Shown here: in pieces, positions 1 through 6,792 of the stretch | Layout of the letters: the number at the start of each line of letters is the position of its first letter | Numbering within the stretch: position 1 is the first letter of the stretch | From: JBGTCD01 sp041749015 | GTDB lineage: Bacteria > Bacteroidota > Bacteroidia > Cytophagales > Cyclobacteriaceae | Length of the DNA: 27,583 nt | Reading direction: 5' to 3' | Assembly (NCBI GenBank): GCA_041749015.1 | Contig: JBGTCD010000136.1 | Location: 1-27,583, forward strand | Position numbers and translations under genes: made by a program | Notes under the pieces: model-generated | The model's database searches: none | What the model was told of the DNA's origin: nothing | What the model saw: only the letters and a program-made list of their open reading frames with translations

Positions 1-226
1 TCGTTGAAAGAGAGATAAGATTTTAAGGCAAACAAAACGTTGTAACCTCCGGGTTACTTCAACAAAAACACCTTAGATGATTATTGTGCCGGAATGTAAG
101 GATCCTTCTGGATACCCGCATCCTGGTTTCGGATCGGATGCTCTTATTGCAAGATAAGTTGAGGAAGATTTACTCTTACAAAAGTGGTTTAGCGTTGTTG
201 GTCAGCTACGGCAGATTAACAGCAAG
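1..226. other. Non-coding left edge, no gene recognised
   Basis: All three plus frames meet stop codons within the first tens of bases, and I find no convincing minus-strand gene. The stretch has local self-complementarity: GTAACC (42-47) pairs with GGTTAC (52-57), and CATCC pairs with GGATG around 120-140. It is followed directly by a strong plus-strand terminator, so it is probably the transcribed 3' region of something that starts to the left of the window, either a long 3' UTR or a structured RNA. I cannot assign an RNA family: there is no tRNA-like T-arm, tmRNA end or RNase P core. Confidence 0.4.
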
Positions 227-266
227 ACGGGAAAAATCAAGCGATTGATATTTTCCCGTTTTTTTT
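227..266 (+). terminator. Strong intrinsic terminator
   Basis: ACGGGAAAA (227-235) pairs perfectly with TTTTCCCGT (251-259). The stem continues inward through ATCAA/TTGAT (236-240 with 245-249), with one bulged A, to a GCGA loop. A run of T (259-266) follows at once. The T-run lies only on the plus-strand side, so it terminates rightward transcription from upstream of the window, not the leftward toxin-antitoxin operon. Confidence 0.8.
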
Positions 267-274
267 GCCCTGGC

Positions 275-350
275 CCCCTGGTCGTAGCGTCTCGCTACGA
301 CCCAATTAAGCAACAGTTACTTAACCAAATGCTTTTCAAAAGCGTGGGAG
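275..350. repeat. Hairpin repeat, copy 1
   Basis: This copy has a perfect 10-bp stem: GGTCGTAGCG (280-289) and CGCTACGACC (293-302) with loop TCT. A conserved tail follows (CAATTAA, then CAACAGTTACTT and a degenerate CAAAAG..GTG.GAG). The same ~76-bp unit recurs at 973-1049 with an identical hairpin, two small indels and about seven substitutions in the tail. Hairpin plus conserved flank is the form of REP/MITE-like dispersed elements, but no transposase is nearby. The copy ends about 8 bp from the toxin stop codon. Confidence 0.75.
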
Positions 351-357
351 GGGATAC

Positions 358-651
358 TTACTTATTCTCTAGTATTTCAGGGGATTGAAGGGAGCTTATT
401 ATATCTACTATCTTAATAGTGTTGTTCTCTTCCTTGTATAAAACTTTATAGTGCCTCACCACTATTCTACGGTATTTTGGATTGATGTCATCTACCTGAT
501 ATTGTTTGGAAAAATGGATGGTCTTAGGACTATTCAATAAATCTGCTTTTACATGTCGGGCTCCCTGGAGGGATTTCTCTTTATAATAATCATAAATATC
601 TTTTAAAGCTTCCCTGGCTTGATTTGACCAGATTATTTTAAATTGATCCAT
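358..651 (-). CDS. RelE/ParE-superfamily toxin
   Basis: This 97-residue protein looks like the toxin of a type II toxin-antitoxin system. The N-terminus has the pattern of the RelE/ParE fold, with a beta-strand FKIIWSNQA followed by a helix ALKDIYDYYKEKS, and beta-strands in the C-terminal half (YRRIVVRHYKVLYKEE, IKIVDII). Whether it is an mRNA interferase (RelE) or a gyrase poison (ParE) cannot be told from the sequence. The start codon overlaps the antitoxin stop by one base (TAATG), so translation is probably coupled and the antitoxin is made first. The length is normal for the family. Repeat copy 1 follows immediately downstream. Confidence 0.8.
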   Translation of the reverse strand: MDQFKIIWSNQAREALKDIYDYYKEKSLQGARHVKADLLNSPKTIHFSKQYQVDDINPKYRRIVVRHYKVLYKEENNTIKIVDIISSLQSPEILENK

Positions 652-890
652 TACCAGTTCCCTGAATCCTTTTCCAGATCCTCCTGGCTTAAATATTCTC
701 CTGCACTTAATTGCTGTTCTGCCTTTTGTAAACGCATATCGTATGCCTTTTTTGTCAAGGGTTTCCCGTCAACCGTATAGCCAACTATCATTTCTTCCTC
801 TAACAGCTTATCAATTTTATCTAATAGAGAGGCTTTTGACACGCTCATTATCTTTTGCATTACACTTAACTTAATCTCTTGTAGTTCCAT
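651..890 (-). CDS. Antitoxin of the RelE/ParE-type pair
   Basis: This 79-residue acidic protein lies directly upstream of the toxin and overlaps it by one base. The first half has a predicted helical segment (SVSKASLLDKIDKLLEEE). The second half (VGYTVDGKPLTKKAYDMRL, ending EDLEKDSGNW) resembles the toxin-wrapping tail common in Bacteroidota antitoxins of this type. I see no clear ribbon-helix-helix or Phd/YefM signature, so the DNA-binding class is uncertain. Such antitoxins neutralise the toxin and usually autorepress the operon. The 80-bp AT-rich region upstream (891-972) must hold the promoter, but I see no clean consensus there. Confidence 0.72.
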   Translation of the reverse strand: MELQEIKLSVMQKIMSVSKASLLDKIDKLLEEEMIVGYTVDGKPLTKKAYDMRLQKAEQQLSAGEYLSQEDLEKDSGNW

Positions 891-972
891 TATTCAATCC
901 TTTGGTAAAACAAATTAACGATTTATTTAACTTATATGATGCTATTTGGTGGGCAATATTTACTTTCTTTCT

Positions 973-1049
973 CCCCTGGTCGTAGCGTCTCGCTACGACC
1001 CCCAATTAACAACAGTTACTTTACCGCATGGTTTGCAAAAGGGTGCGAG
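973..1049. repeat. Hairpin repeat, copy 2
   Basis: GGTCGTAGCG (978-987) and CGCTACGACC (991-1000) form the same perfect 10-bp stem with a TCT loop as at 280-302. The flank CCAATTAACAACAGTTACTTTACC and the GCAAAAGGGTGCGAG end correspond to copy 1. The two copies are in direct orientation, 698 bp apart, and enclose the toxin-antitoxin genes. Confidence 0.75.
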
Positions 1050-1067
1050 TGCGAGGTAGAATTGTAA

Positions 1068-1118
1068 TGGTTCGTGAGAACACGAACCAAGGCAGCCGGG
1101 AGACACGAACCAGGGCAG
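1068..1118. repeat. Second hairpin plus imperfect 15-bp direct repeat
   Basis: TGGTTCGTG (1068-1076) pairs with CACGAACCA (1081-1089) around an AGAA loop, a perfect 9-bp stem. The right arm recurs: CACGAACCAAGGCAG (1081-1095) and CACGAACCAGGGCAG (1104-1118) differ at one base. It lies just past the stop of the minus-strand amine oxidase. No T-run follows on either strand, so I do not call it a classical terminator. Confidence 0.6.
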
Positions 1119-1140
1119 AGGAGCTCTTATTGCAATCGAT

Positions 1141-2541
1141 TTATTCCGGCTCTTCAGGACCTAATATTGTCTCCAAAACCTCCTCGGCGGCCCGCTTTCC
1201 TGATTCCAGGGCACCGTGGAGGGTGCCAAAGTTGCCATCAATACTGGTAGCTTCACCAGCAAAATACAGCATATCATTGATCGGCTCGGCCAGGCGCTGC
1301 CCATCCATGCCATCACCGGCGGCGGTGGGATACGAAACACCCCCTTCAATAAAAGGCTCTGCTGTCCAATCAAAAATATCAAACTTGTTAAGGAGCTGGT
1401 TGGCGTTTACATTATACATTTCTGATAGGTCATTAAGCACGTTGTTGACGGCAGCACTACCGGCGGCACCATAAAACTGTGCTGTGGTGCCAAATACGGT
1501 AGCTACCAGGGTTCGGTTGATATCACTTCGCCCCAGGCCGGCAGCATCGTAGCGAGCAATCTCCCCCTGGCCAAAAATCCTGGTCACATCATGGCCCCAA
1601 AAATTATTATTAAACCTGACGGCTATCCGAAGACAGGCGCTCATCTCCATCCGGCTCAGAGCTTGTATTTTGGCATTAGGCAGTCCTGGAGAGAAGTTAA
1701 TCGCTCCATTTTTGATCATAGAAATGGGCACAGTGAGAATGACCTTGTCCGCAGTGTAGGTTTCGCCTGTAGAGTCGGTAAGCACCACCTTATCATCACT
1801 ATAATCGATTTGGGTGACGGCCGTATTGAATTTTGTGTTTTCTATGGCCCGACTGTACCTACCCAGCAGGAAATTTCTCAGGCTATTGCCACTCATGACC
1901 CGGGTGTCTTCATCTGATTCGCTGGCATTCATGGCATTGGCAATGGCCGGCATGCTCAATTGCTGTATATTGGCACCGTACCGCTGACCTACTTTTCCCT
2001 GAAGGAAATTCATGACGCGAGGATCGATACCGGCATTTTCTGCAGCTGTGCGGATGCTGCCTGCCGGACCGCTGTATCCGGGTATCCCCTGAATAAAATT
2101 GACAAGAGTATTAAAATCCCCATCAGATTGTATCTCCTCCAATGTGGAGATGGCCTCATCTATAAAATACCGCCCTGTTCCCAAAGGCTTTTGATCTAGC
2201 AAGGGGATACTAGCAGCGATCAATTCTTCATGCAGGAGGTTGTTAGTGCCCCAAATTTCACTGGCTCCCATTTCAAGCGGGAAGTCAGAAAAGCCACTGA
2301 TGCTCCTGACCCGCCCCCCGGCAAATTCTGAGGCTTCAAGGACCTGCACATTCACTTTTTTGTTGAGCAGGTAATTGGCAGCATAGAGCCCTGCGGCCCC
2401 TGCCCCGATCACTATCACTTTACCCCCAAAAATAAACTCCGGGCCATCATCATCATCAACGCATGAAGACAGCACCCCTGGCAATATCATGGAGCCAGGG
2501 ATGGCAAGGGCTAATTGTTTGAGTACCTTTCTTCTTTCCAA
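1141..2541 (-). CDS. Flavin amine oxidase, Tat-type lipoprotein
   Basis: This 466-residue FAD-dependent oxidase belongs to the flavin monoamine oxidase family. It has a Rossmann motif GAGAAG (46-51), an acidic strand end E69, the GGRVRS motif (75-79 region) and a C-terminal FAD-binding segment FAGEATSIDGNFGTLHGA starting near residue 427. The N-terminus has paired arginines (ERRKVLK), a hydrophobic stretch and a lipobox LSSC with Cys27, so it reads as a Tat-exported lipoprotein, folded with its flavin before export. VDDDD follows the Cys, matching the acidic surface-export signal known in Bacteroidota lipoproteins. The amine substrate cannot be predicted. It is divergent from the pnuC-like gene and looks monocistronic. 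Confidence 0.87.
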   Translation of the reverse strand: MERRKVLKQLALAIPGSMILPGVLSSCVDDDDGPEFIFGGKVIVIGAGAAGLYAANYLLNKKVNVQVLEASEFAGGRVRSISGFSDFPLEMGASEIWGTNNLLHEELIAASIPLLDQKPLGTGRYFIDEAISTLEEIQSDGDFNTLVNFIQGIPGYSGPAGSIRTAAENAGIDPRVMNFLQGKVGQRYGANIQQLSMPAIANAMNASESDEDTRVMSGNSLRNFLLGRYSRAIENTKFNTAVTQIDYSDDKVVLTDSTGETYTADKVILTVPISMIKNGAINFSPGLPNAKIQALSRMEMSACLRIAVRFNNNFWGHDVTRIFGQGEIARYDAAGLGRSDINRTLVATVFGTTAQFYGAAGSAAVNNVLNDLSEMYNVNANQLLNKFDIFDWTAEPFIEGGVSYPTAAGDGMDGQRLAEPINDMLYFAGEATSIDGNFGTLHGALESGKRAAEEVLETILGPEEPE

Positions 2542-2610
2542 AAGTATTATGTGTTTAAATATTTAATCAATACGGTCATTGGCCAGCTATAAACTTATCA
2601 AATATAAAAA

Positions 2611-2618
2611 TATCTTTG
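2611..2618 (+). promoter_or_regulatory. -7 box for the pnuC-like gene, nearly leaderless
   Basis: TATCTTTG matches the Bacteroidota -7 consensus TAnnTTTG exactly and ends seven bases before the ATG at 2626. Transcription would start about at or just before the start codon, implying a leaderless or very short-leader mRNA. I see no good TTTG -33 element at the usual spacing. Confidence 0.5.
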
Positions 2619-2625
2619 CAAAACC

Positions 2626-3237
2626 ATGCCTTTTGAAAATTATCTCATTCAATGGAATGCCTTTTTTCCGCTACAGGGCACCCTGGAATTCTTTGGACTG
2701 ATCCTGGGCCTGCTGGCAGTAGTCCTGCTGGTAAGGCAGCATATCGCCACCTGGCCTGCCGGCATCGGCTATGTGCTCATATCCTTATATCTTTTTTGGA
2801 CGGAAAGATTATATGCCGACCTCGGCCTGCATGTCATCTTTTTGTTCCTAAATATATACGGCTGGTATGCCTGGCGCAATCCCCCGGTTGATACCCGTAA
2901 AACCCTCCCGGTAACCCGTGCTACCAAAGGGCAAATAATCAGGATTATTCTTTTGTCAGTATTGGGTACGGTTGCTTTGGGCTATGTACTTATGATTTAC
3001 ACAGATGCGGACATGCCCTTCCCGGATAGTGCCACCTCGGTATTCAGCATAGCTGCCATGTGGATGACGGCCCGAAAAAAAATCCAAAACTGGCATTTAT
3101 GGTTTTTCATCGATGTGCTGGCAGCGGGGATTTATTTTTACAAGGGCCTTTACTTTTATGCATTGTTGTATTTTATTTACCTCGGCCTTGCAGTGATGGG
3201 GTATATGGCATGGAAAAAAACACTAGAAAAGGTATGA
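2626..3237 (+). CDS. PnuC-family vitamin transporter (NR or thiamine)
   Basis: This 203-residue integral membrane protein is of the PnuC/SemiSWEET-like family, facilitators that import unphosphorylated vitamins and rely on intracellular kinases for trapping. Family features are the stretch from WPAGIGYVLISLY (43-55) to LNIYGWYAW (75-83) and the C-terminal signature WHLWFFID (156-163) followed by a Tyr-rich helix. About seven membrane segments fit. The signature reads WxxWxxxD. From memory, nicotinamide riboside PnuC usually has N and thiamine PnuT D at that last position, so the substrate is open. The stop overlaps the kinase start (ATGA), indicating coupled translation of importer and trapping enzyme. 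Confidence 0.85.
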   Translation: MPFENYLIQWNAFFPLQGTLEFFGLILGLLAVVLLVRQHIATWPAGIGYVLISLYLFWTERLYADLGLHVIFLFLNIYGWYAWRNPPVDTRKTLPVTRATKGQIIRIILLSVLGTVALGYVLMIYTDADMPFPDSATSVFSIAAMWMTARKKIQNWHLWFFIDVLAAGIYFYKGLYFYALLYFIYLGLAVMGYMAWKKTLEKV

Positions 3238-3743
3238 TTAAAAGGGTGGCTATCATCGGTCCGGAGAGCACGGGAAAGAGCACTTTAGCCACGGTACTGT
3301 CGATGAAGCTGTGTTGCACTATGGTGCCCGAATATGCCCGGGAGTACCTGACCCAATTGAACAGACCCTATAAGGAGGAGGATCTGACTACCATCGCAAA
3401 GGGACAGATGGCTCTTGAGGATGAATTGGCCAAAAAGGAAAAGCGCATTTTGATCTGTGATACCGATCTGATCGTGATCAAGGTATGGAGCGAGTACAAA
3501 TATGGCCGCTGTGATCCCTTCATCCTGGAGGCCATCGCGGCCCGGCCATACGATTTATACCTCCTCACCTATCCGGATATCCCATGGGAGCCTGGCCCCT
3601 TGCGGGAGACCCCGGATGACCGTGATCATATTCTGACCCTGTTTAAAAAAGAAATACGCAAAACAGGGGTGTCCATGGTACCCATAAAAGGCGGGATGCG
3701 TGACCGCATCCGTATCGCGCAGCAGGCTGTGAAAAGCTTATAG
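3234..3743 (+). CDS. NadR-like P-loop vitamin/nucleoside kinase
   Basis: This 169-residue kinase resembles the ribosylnicotinamide kinase domain of NadR (AAA_28). It has Walker A GPESTGKST (9-17), EYAREY (33-38), CDTD (75-78) and the lid motif PDIPWEPGPLRE (114-125). It lacks the HTH and NMN adenylyltransferase domains of full NadR. I chose ATG 3234, which overlaps the pnuC-like stop by four bases and starts the Walker strand normally. A longer in-frame extension to 3060 only shadows the transporter gene. If the partner imports nicotinamide riboside, this enzyme makes NMN; if it imports thiamine, it would be a thiamine kinase. Its stop codon overlaps the convergent gene by a few bases. Confidence 0.82.
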   Translation: MIKRVAIIGPESTGKSTLATVLSMKLCCTMVPEYAREYLTQLNRPYKEEDLTTIAKGQMALEDELAKKEKRILICDTDLIVIKVWSEYKYGRCDPFILEAIAARPYDLYLLTYPDIPWEPGPLRETPDDRDHILTLFKKEIRKTGVSMVPIKGGMRDRIRIAQQAVKSL

Positions 3744-4259
3744 TCTGAATACAATACCTAATGTGGGGTGAATTTGATTTAGAAACCATGCCTCACCAGA
3801 AAAATTAGACTTGCTATGGTTGGGAATAATCCCAATCCCCAGGTTTATAAATGTTTTTTTGGCTGGACCCAGACTGATTAAGCCACCAATTGAAAAATTA
3901 ATGGAGTTTTCCCTTGTTTTCTCTCCAACAAATGGCTGGAAAAAAGCATATGTGCCATAACCGCCATTGAGATAAAATACGTCATCTATGACTATTTGCA
4001 ATCCCAAATTATACCCGATGCCTCCACCAGGAAATGCGCCTAACCCAATCAGCAGCCCAGAACCTTGTTTCCCAATTACAGTTTGAGTGCCCAGGCCTCC
4101 GTAGGAGGCTCCGGTTCCTATCGAAAATGAAACGGTGGATTCTTTTTTAATGGGATCATCTTGTTCAATGGTGTCATTTTCAATATTGTCACCTTGACCG
4201 TAGGAGGCGGTACCGATGAATATAAGGCCCAATATCAATACATAGTGAAACTGTCTCAT
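3738..4259 (-). CDS. Secreted beta-rich protein, possible small outer-membrane barrel
   Basis: This 173-residue protein has a Sec signal peptide (about 1-21, ending ASYG). An acidic linker follows, then alternating glycine-rich amphipathic strands (VSFSIGTGASYGG, GLLIGLGAFPGGGIGYNLGL, SINFSIGGLISLG) and a C-terminus ending in FRL, as in outer-membrane beta-barrels. I do not recognise a named family. The gene is convergent with the kinase gene, overlapping it by six bases so that the two stop codons interlock (TTATAG). A single-gene transcript is likely. Confidence 0.65.
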   Translation of the reverse strand: MRQFHYVLILGLIFIGTASYGQGDNIENDTIEQDDPIKKESTVSFSIGTGASYGGLGTQTVIGKQGSGLLIGLGAFPGGGIGYNLGLQIVIDDVFYLNGGYGTYAFFQPFVGEKTRENSINFSIGGLISLGPAKKTFINLGIGIIPNHSKSNFSGEAWFLNQIHPTLGIVFRL

Positions 4260-4647
4260 AAATTAGAAATTTAATAAAGCCGAAATACTTCAAGCTGTCA
4301 AATTATAATTTTAAGTTGAAAAACCATTAAAGTTTTAGAATAAATTAACTCTCCTTATCAATTGTGAATTTGGTTTCCACAGGCATATTGGGCTTTTTGG
4401 GCCATTTTGCAGCAATCACCAGACTGGAGCCATCTATTTTGCACCATCACTGGTTTCTGACTTTACTTTTGGAGATAAAATTGATATCATATAAATTGAT
4501 ACACAATTATAGATAAGGTGTCTTTTAAAATAGTGGAGCATTTGGAGTTCATTTGTGTTTGGAAGCATTTCAATGCCCATTTTACCATCTCAAGTTCCCA
4601 TATGGATCATGAAATAACTTTAAACGGTAAACAATCATCTGGAAATA
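4260..4647. other. 388-bp AT-rich intergenic gap
   Basis: There is no intact gene. The only coding-like signal is a short minus-strand C-terminal fragment at about 4345-4500, listed separately. The rest is AT-rich without a recognisable promoter, terminator or repeat. Confidence 0.6.
4345..4500 (-). pseudogene. Possible 3' remnant of a decayed gene
   Basis: Read leftward from about 4446, the minus strand encodes a protein-like tail, DGSSLVIAAKWPKKPN, then MPVETKFTIDKES and a TAA stop at 4345-4347. A different frame upstream reads SPKVKSETSDGAK and ends at TAG. Adding one A to the A4 run near the junction joins the two as ...SDGAKIDGSS.... No start codon or upstream body is visible. It could be a frameshifted, truncated gene end, or chance. 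Confidence 0.3.
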
Positions 4648-5136
4648 ATGATTAGTTTCGACGAGTATCAATTATCAGCAACTCGCTCAAATAATTTACT
4701 GAGAGATTTAAAATGGAATATCATTAAAAAATCAAAATTTCAAATTTATTTTGGCCTGTACATTTTGTTGCACGAGGATTTTAACTTGAATAATAAAACA
4801 GAGATTTTGGGAAATCTTAATCAAAATAAATTCTTGTTGCGGCCTGTGATAAATGGTTGGCTGGGCACTAAATATTTGTCCCCATTTCTCACAATTGGCG
4901 ATACCCACCAATTAAAAGTAATTAAAAAGTTATCCCCAATTGTTTTGATATTAATATTATTGGAAAAGGTATTATTCATACACCTATTTGCCTTAGGGTT
5001 TTTTCCAAACTTACCATTAGCAATATTAGCTATTATTGTTTTAGCAGCTCAAAATATTATTTTTATTTATTATTCTTCAATCAGACATGATAGAGTAATA
5101 AATGAACTAATTAACAAATTGCAAAATTTACCCTAA
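4648..5136 (+). CDS. Hypothetical membrane protein
   Basis: This 162-residue protein is not recognised. The N-terminal ~90 residues are soluble and basic/aromatic. Two closely spaced hydrophobic segments follow, about 95-118 (LSPIVLILILLEKVLFIHLF) and 122-142 (LPLAILAIIVLAAQNIIFIYY), giving a helical hairpin with a short charged tail. Codon use is clearly more AT-rich than the housekeeping genes to the right, and the gene sits beside a possible gene remnant, so recent acquisition is plausible. The ATG is chosen as the first in the frame; no ribosome binding site is evident. Confidence 0.5.
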   Translation: MISFDEYQLSATRSNNLLRDLKWNIIKKSKFQIYFGLYILLHEDFNLNNKTEILGNLNQNKFLLRPVINGWLGTKYLSPFLTIGDTHQLKVIKKLSPIVLILILLEKVLFIHLFALGFFPNLPLAILAIIVLAAQNIIFIYYSSIRHDRVINELINKLQNLP

Positions 5137-5197
5137 CAAATAAGCCTTCAACTTAACTATTAAATTATGTTCCAAGATCAATAAACCTCCATCCGCC

Positions 5198-6301
5198 ATG
5201 AAGATTACCCTATTCCTATTGCTTGGAATTTTGGTGTTTACCGAGATTCATTCCCAAACTAAAACCTGGGTGCTGGGCCCATTTGTAAGGCCTGAAAATG
5301 CTTCTCCCATTATTTCTCCAAATGAGGTCAATGTCTTTTCTGATCCCATGACAGGTGAACCGGTAAAATGGGAGTCTATGGCAACCTTCAACCCTGCCGC
5401 AATCATCAGAGATGGTAAAATCCATGTGATATATCGGGCTGAGGAAAAATTAGGCGAGAAAGAAATCGGGGGACATACCTCGAGATTGGGATTGGCGGTG
5501 TCCTCAGATGGTATTAATTATATCCGTAAGAAGGCGCCTGTTTTTTATCCTGATAATGACAATCAAAAGGAATTTGAATGGACCGGTGGCACTGAGGACC
5601 CAAGGATTGTTGAAGCTCCTGACGGTACGTATGTCATGACATATACCCAATGGAACAGGGAATTTCCCCGCCTTGCCATTGCCACTTCCAAAGACCTGAT
5701 CAATTGGGAAAAGCACGGGCCTGTTTTCCTGGGATTCAAAGATGGCAAATACCATGACCGGGAGACCAAGTCTGGGGCCATTGTGACCGAATTAAAGGAG
5801 GGGAAACTCCTTGCTGCCAAAATCAATGGAAAGTACTGGATGTATTTTGGGGTGCCGCATATCTGGCTCGCCTCATCGCAGGATCTGATACATTGGGAAC
5901 CCCTAGAAACCATAGATGGGGAGTTGGCAGCGGTTTTGAGCCCGAGAACTGGGTATTTTGATTCCTGGTTGGTGGAAGCGGGTCCCCCACCTCTGCTCAC
6001 AACCGATGGCATCGTAGTGATGTATAATGCAGGAAACCAAAATCATATAGGTGACCAGGATTATGGTAACCGACTCTATACGGCCGGTCAGGCCCTATAT
6101 GATAAAAATCAACCCTGGAAATTATTGGATAGAACAGACAAGCCATTTTTAAAACCTGAACTACCCTTTGAGAAATCAGGGCAATATCCCGATGGCACTA
6201 CTTTTATTGAAGGCCTTGTGTTTTTTAACCAGGCCTGGTTCCTTTACTATGGCACAGCCGATTCTATGGTAGGGTATGCTATTTGGAGCCCTGAACCATA
6301 A
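5198..6301 (+). CDS. Secreted GH130-family enzyme
   Basis: This 367-residue five-bladed-propeller enzyme is of glycoside hydrolase family 130, which contains mannoside phosphorylases and beta-1,2-mannosidases. Motifs are FNPAAI (64-69), IYRAEE (78-83), GGTEDPR (130-136) with the likely catalytic acid Asp134, a KSGAI segment (191-195) and EAGPPP (260-265). A Sec signal peptide (MKITLFLLLG...IHS) places it in the periplasm or outside. Family phosphorylases are usually cytoplasmic, so a hydrolase is more likely, though I cannot prove this. No SusC/SusD pair or other sugar gene adjoins it, so the glycan target is unknown. Confidence 0.85.
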   Translation: MKITLFLLLGILVFTEIHSQTKTWVLGPFVRPENASPIISPNEVNVFSDPMTGEPVKWESMATFNPAAIIRDGKIHVIYRAEEKLGEKEIGGHTSRLGLAVSSDGINYIRKKAPVFYPDNDNQKEFEWTGGTEDPRIVEAPDGTYVMTYTQWNREFPRLAIATSKDLINWEKHGPVFLGFKDGKYHDRETKSGAIVTELKEGKLLAAKINGKYWMYFGVPHIWLASSQDLIHWEPLETIDGELAAVLSPRTGYFDSWLVEAGPPPLLTTDGIVVMYNAGNQNHIGDQDYGNRLYTAGQALYDKNQPWKLLDRTDKPFLKPELPFEKSGQYPDGTTFIEGLVFFNQAWFLYYGTADSMVGYAIWSPEP

Positions 6302-6377
6302 ATTCTATCCTTTTAAATGATGTACATTTCCATAATTTAAACTTTCAGCTTAAAACCACCCTTTACAAAATCATAAA

Positions 6378-6788
6378 ATGAAAGTCCATACCACCAACTA
6401 TTTTGACACTTTTATAGAAGTGGCTGAAGACACCAAGGCAGACTGTGGTACAAGGCCCCCTACCAAAAGCAATAAGACTGTGGCAGAAATGCAGTACGAC
6501 CTGATTTCCACTAACCCATACCAATACACTTCTGACGACATATTTTTTAAGGTGTTTGCCGAGAGAAATGACCTGACCAAAGCAGAGAGGCAACAGGCAA
6601 GAGAAGACTTTTTCTCAAAAGGACAACCCTGCTTCCGTGCTTCGCCATTAACTAAAACCTATGGGTTTGGCGTTCATAGCGACAGTAAGGGAAAAGTCGC
6701 CATTTATGGGATGGAAACAGATGCTTATCAGCGATTTTTAGCCGACCCAAAAATCAAAAAAGTGAAGGCGATGAAATCAAGGAAATAG
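6378..6788 (+). CDS. DUF6157 family protein
   Basis: This small cytosolic protein of 136 residues matches the DUF6157 pattern I know: start MKVHTTNYFDTFIEVAEDT, central YTSDDIFFKVFAERN (50-64), and FFSKGQPCFRASPLTKTYG (78-96) followed by GKVAIYGMETDAY. The biochemical function is unknown. It lacks a signal peptide or membrane segment. Only four bases separate it from the downstream membrane protein gene, so the two may be co-transcribed, though no functional link is evident. Confidence 0.8.
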   Translation: MKVHTTNYFDTFIEVAEDTKADCGTRPPTKSNKTVAEMQYDLISTNPYQYTSDDIFFKVFAERNDLTKAERQQAREDFFSKGQPCFRASPLTKTYGFGVHSDSKGKVAIYGMETDAYQRFLADPKIKKVKAMKSRK

Positions 6789-6792
6789 TAAG

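Noticed and set aside
275..1049. CRISPR-like reading of the palindromic repeats
   Set aside because: There are only two copies, 698 bp apart with genes between; no regular spacers and no cas genes.
1068..1089. Intrinsic terminator for the amine oxidase gene
   Set aside because: No T-run follows the hairpin on the minus strand.
1028..1474. 148-codon plus-strand reading frame overlapping the amine oxidase 3' end
   Set aside because: It is antisense to a clearly conserved flavoprotein and its translation has no recognisable domain.
3060..3233. Longer N-terminus for the NadR-like kinase
   Set aside because: It only reads the transporter gene in another frame; ATG 3234 with the ATGA overlap gives a normal Walker A start.
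5563..6012. 149-codon minus-strand frame inside the GH130 gene
   Set aside because: It is a shadow of the GH130 coding frame and has no protein-like features.
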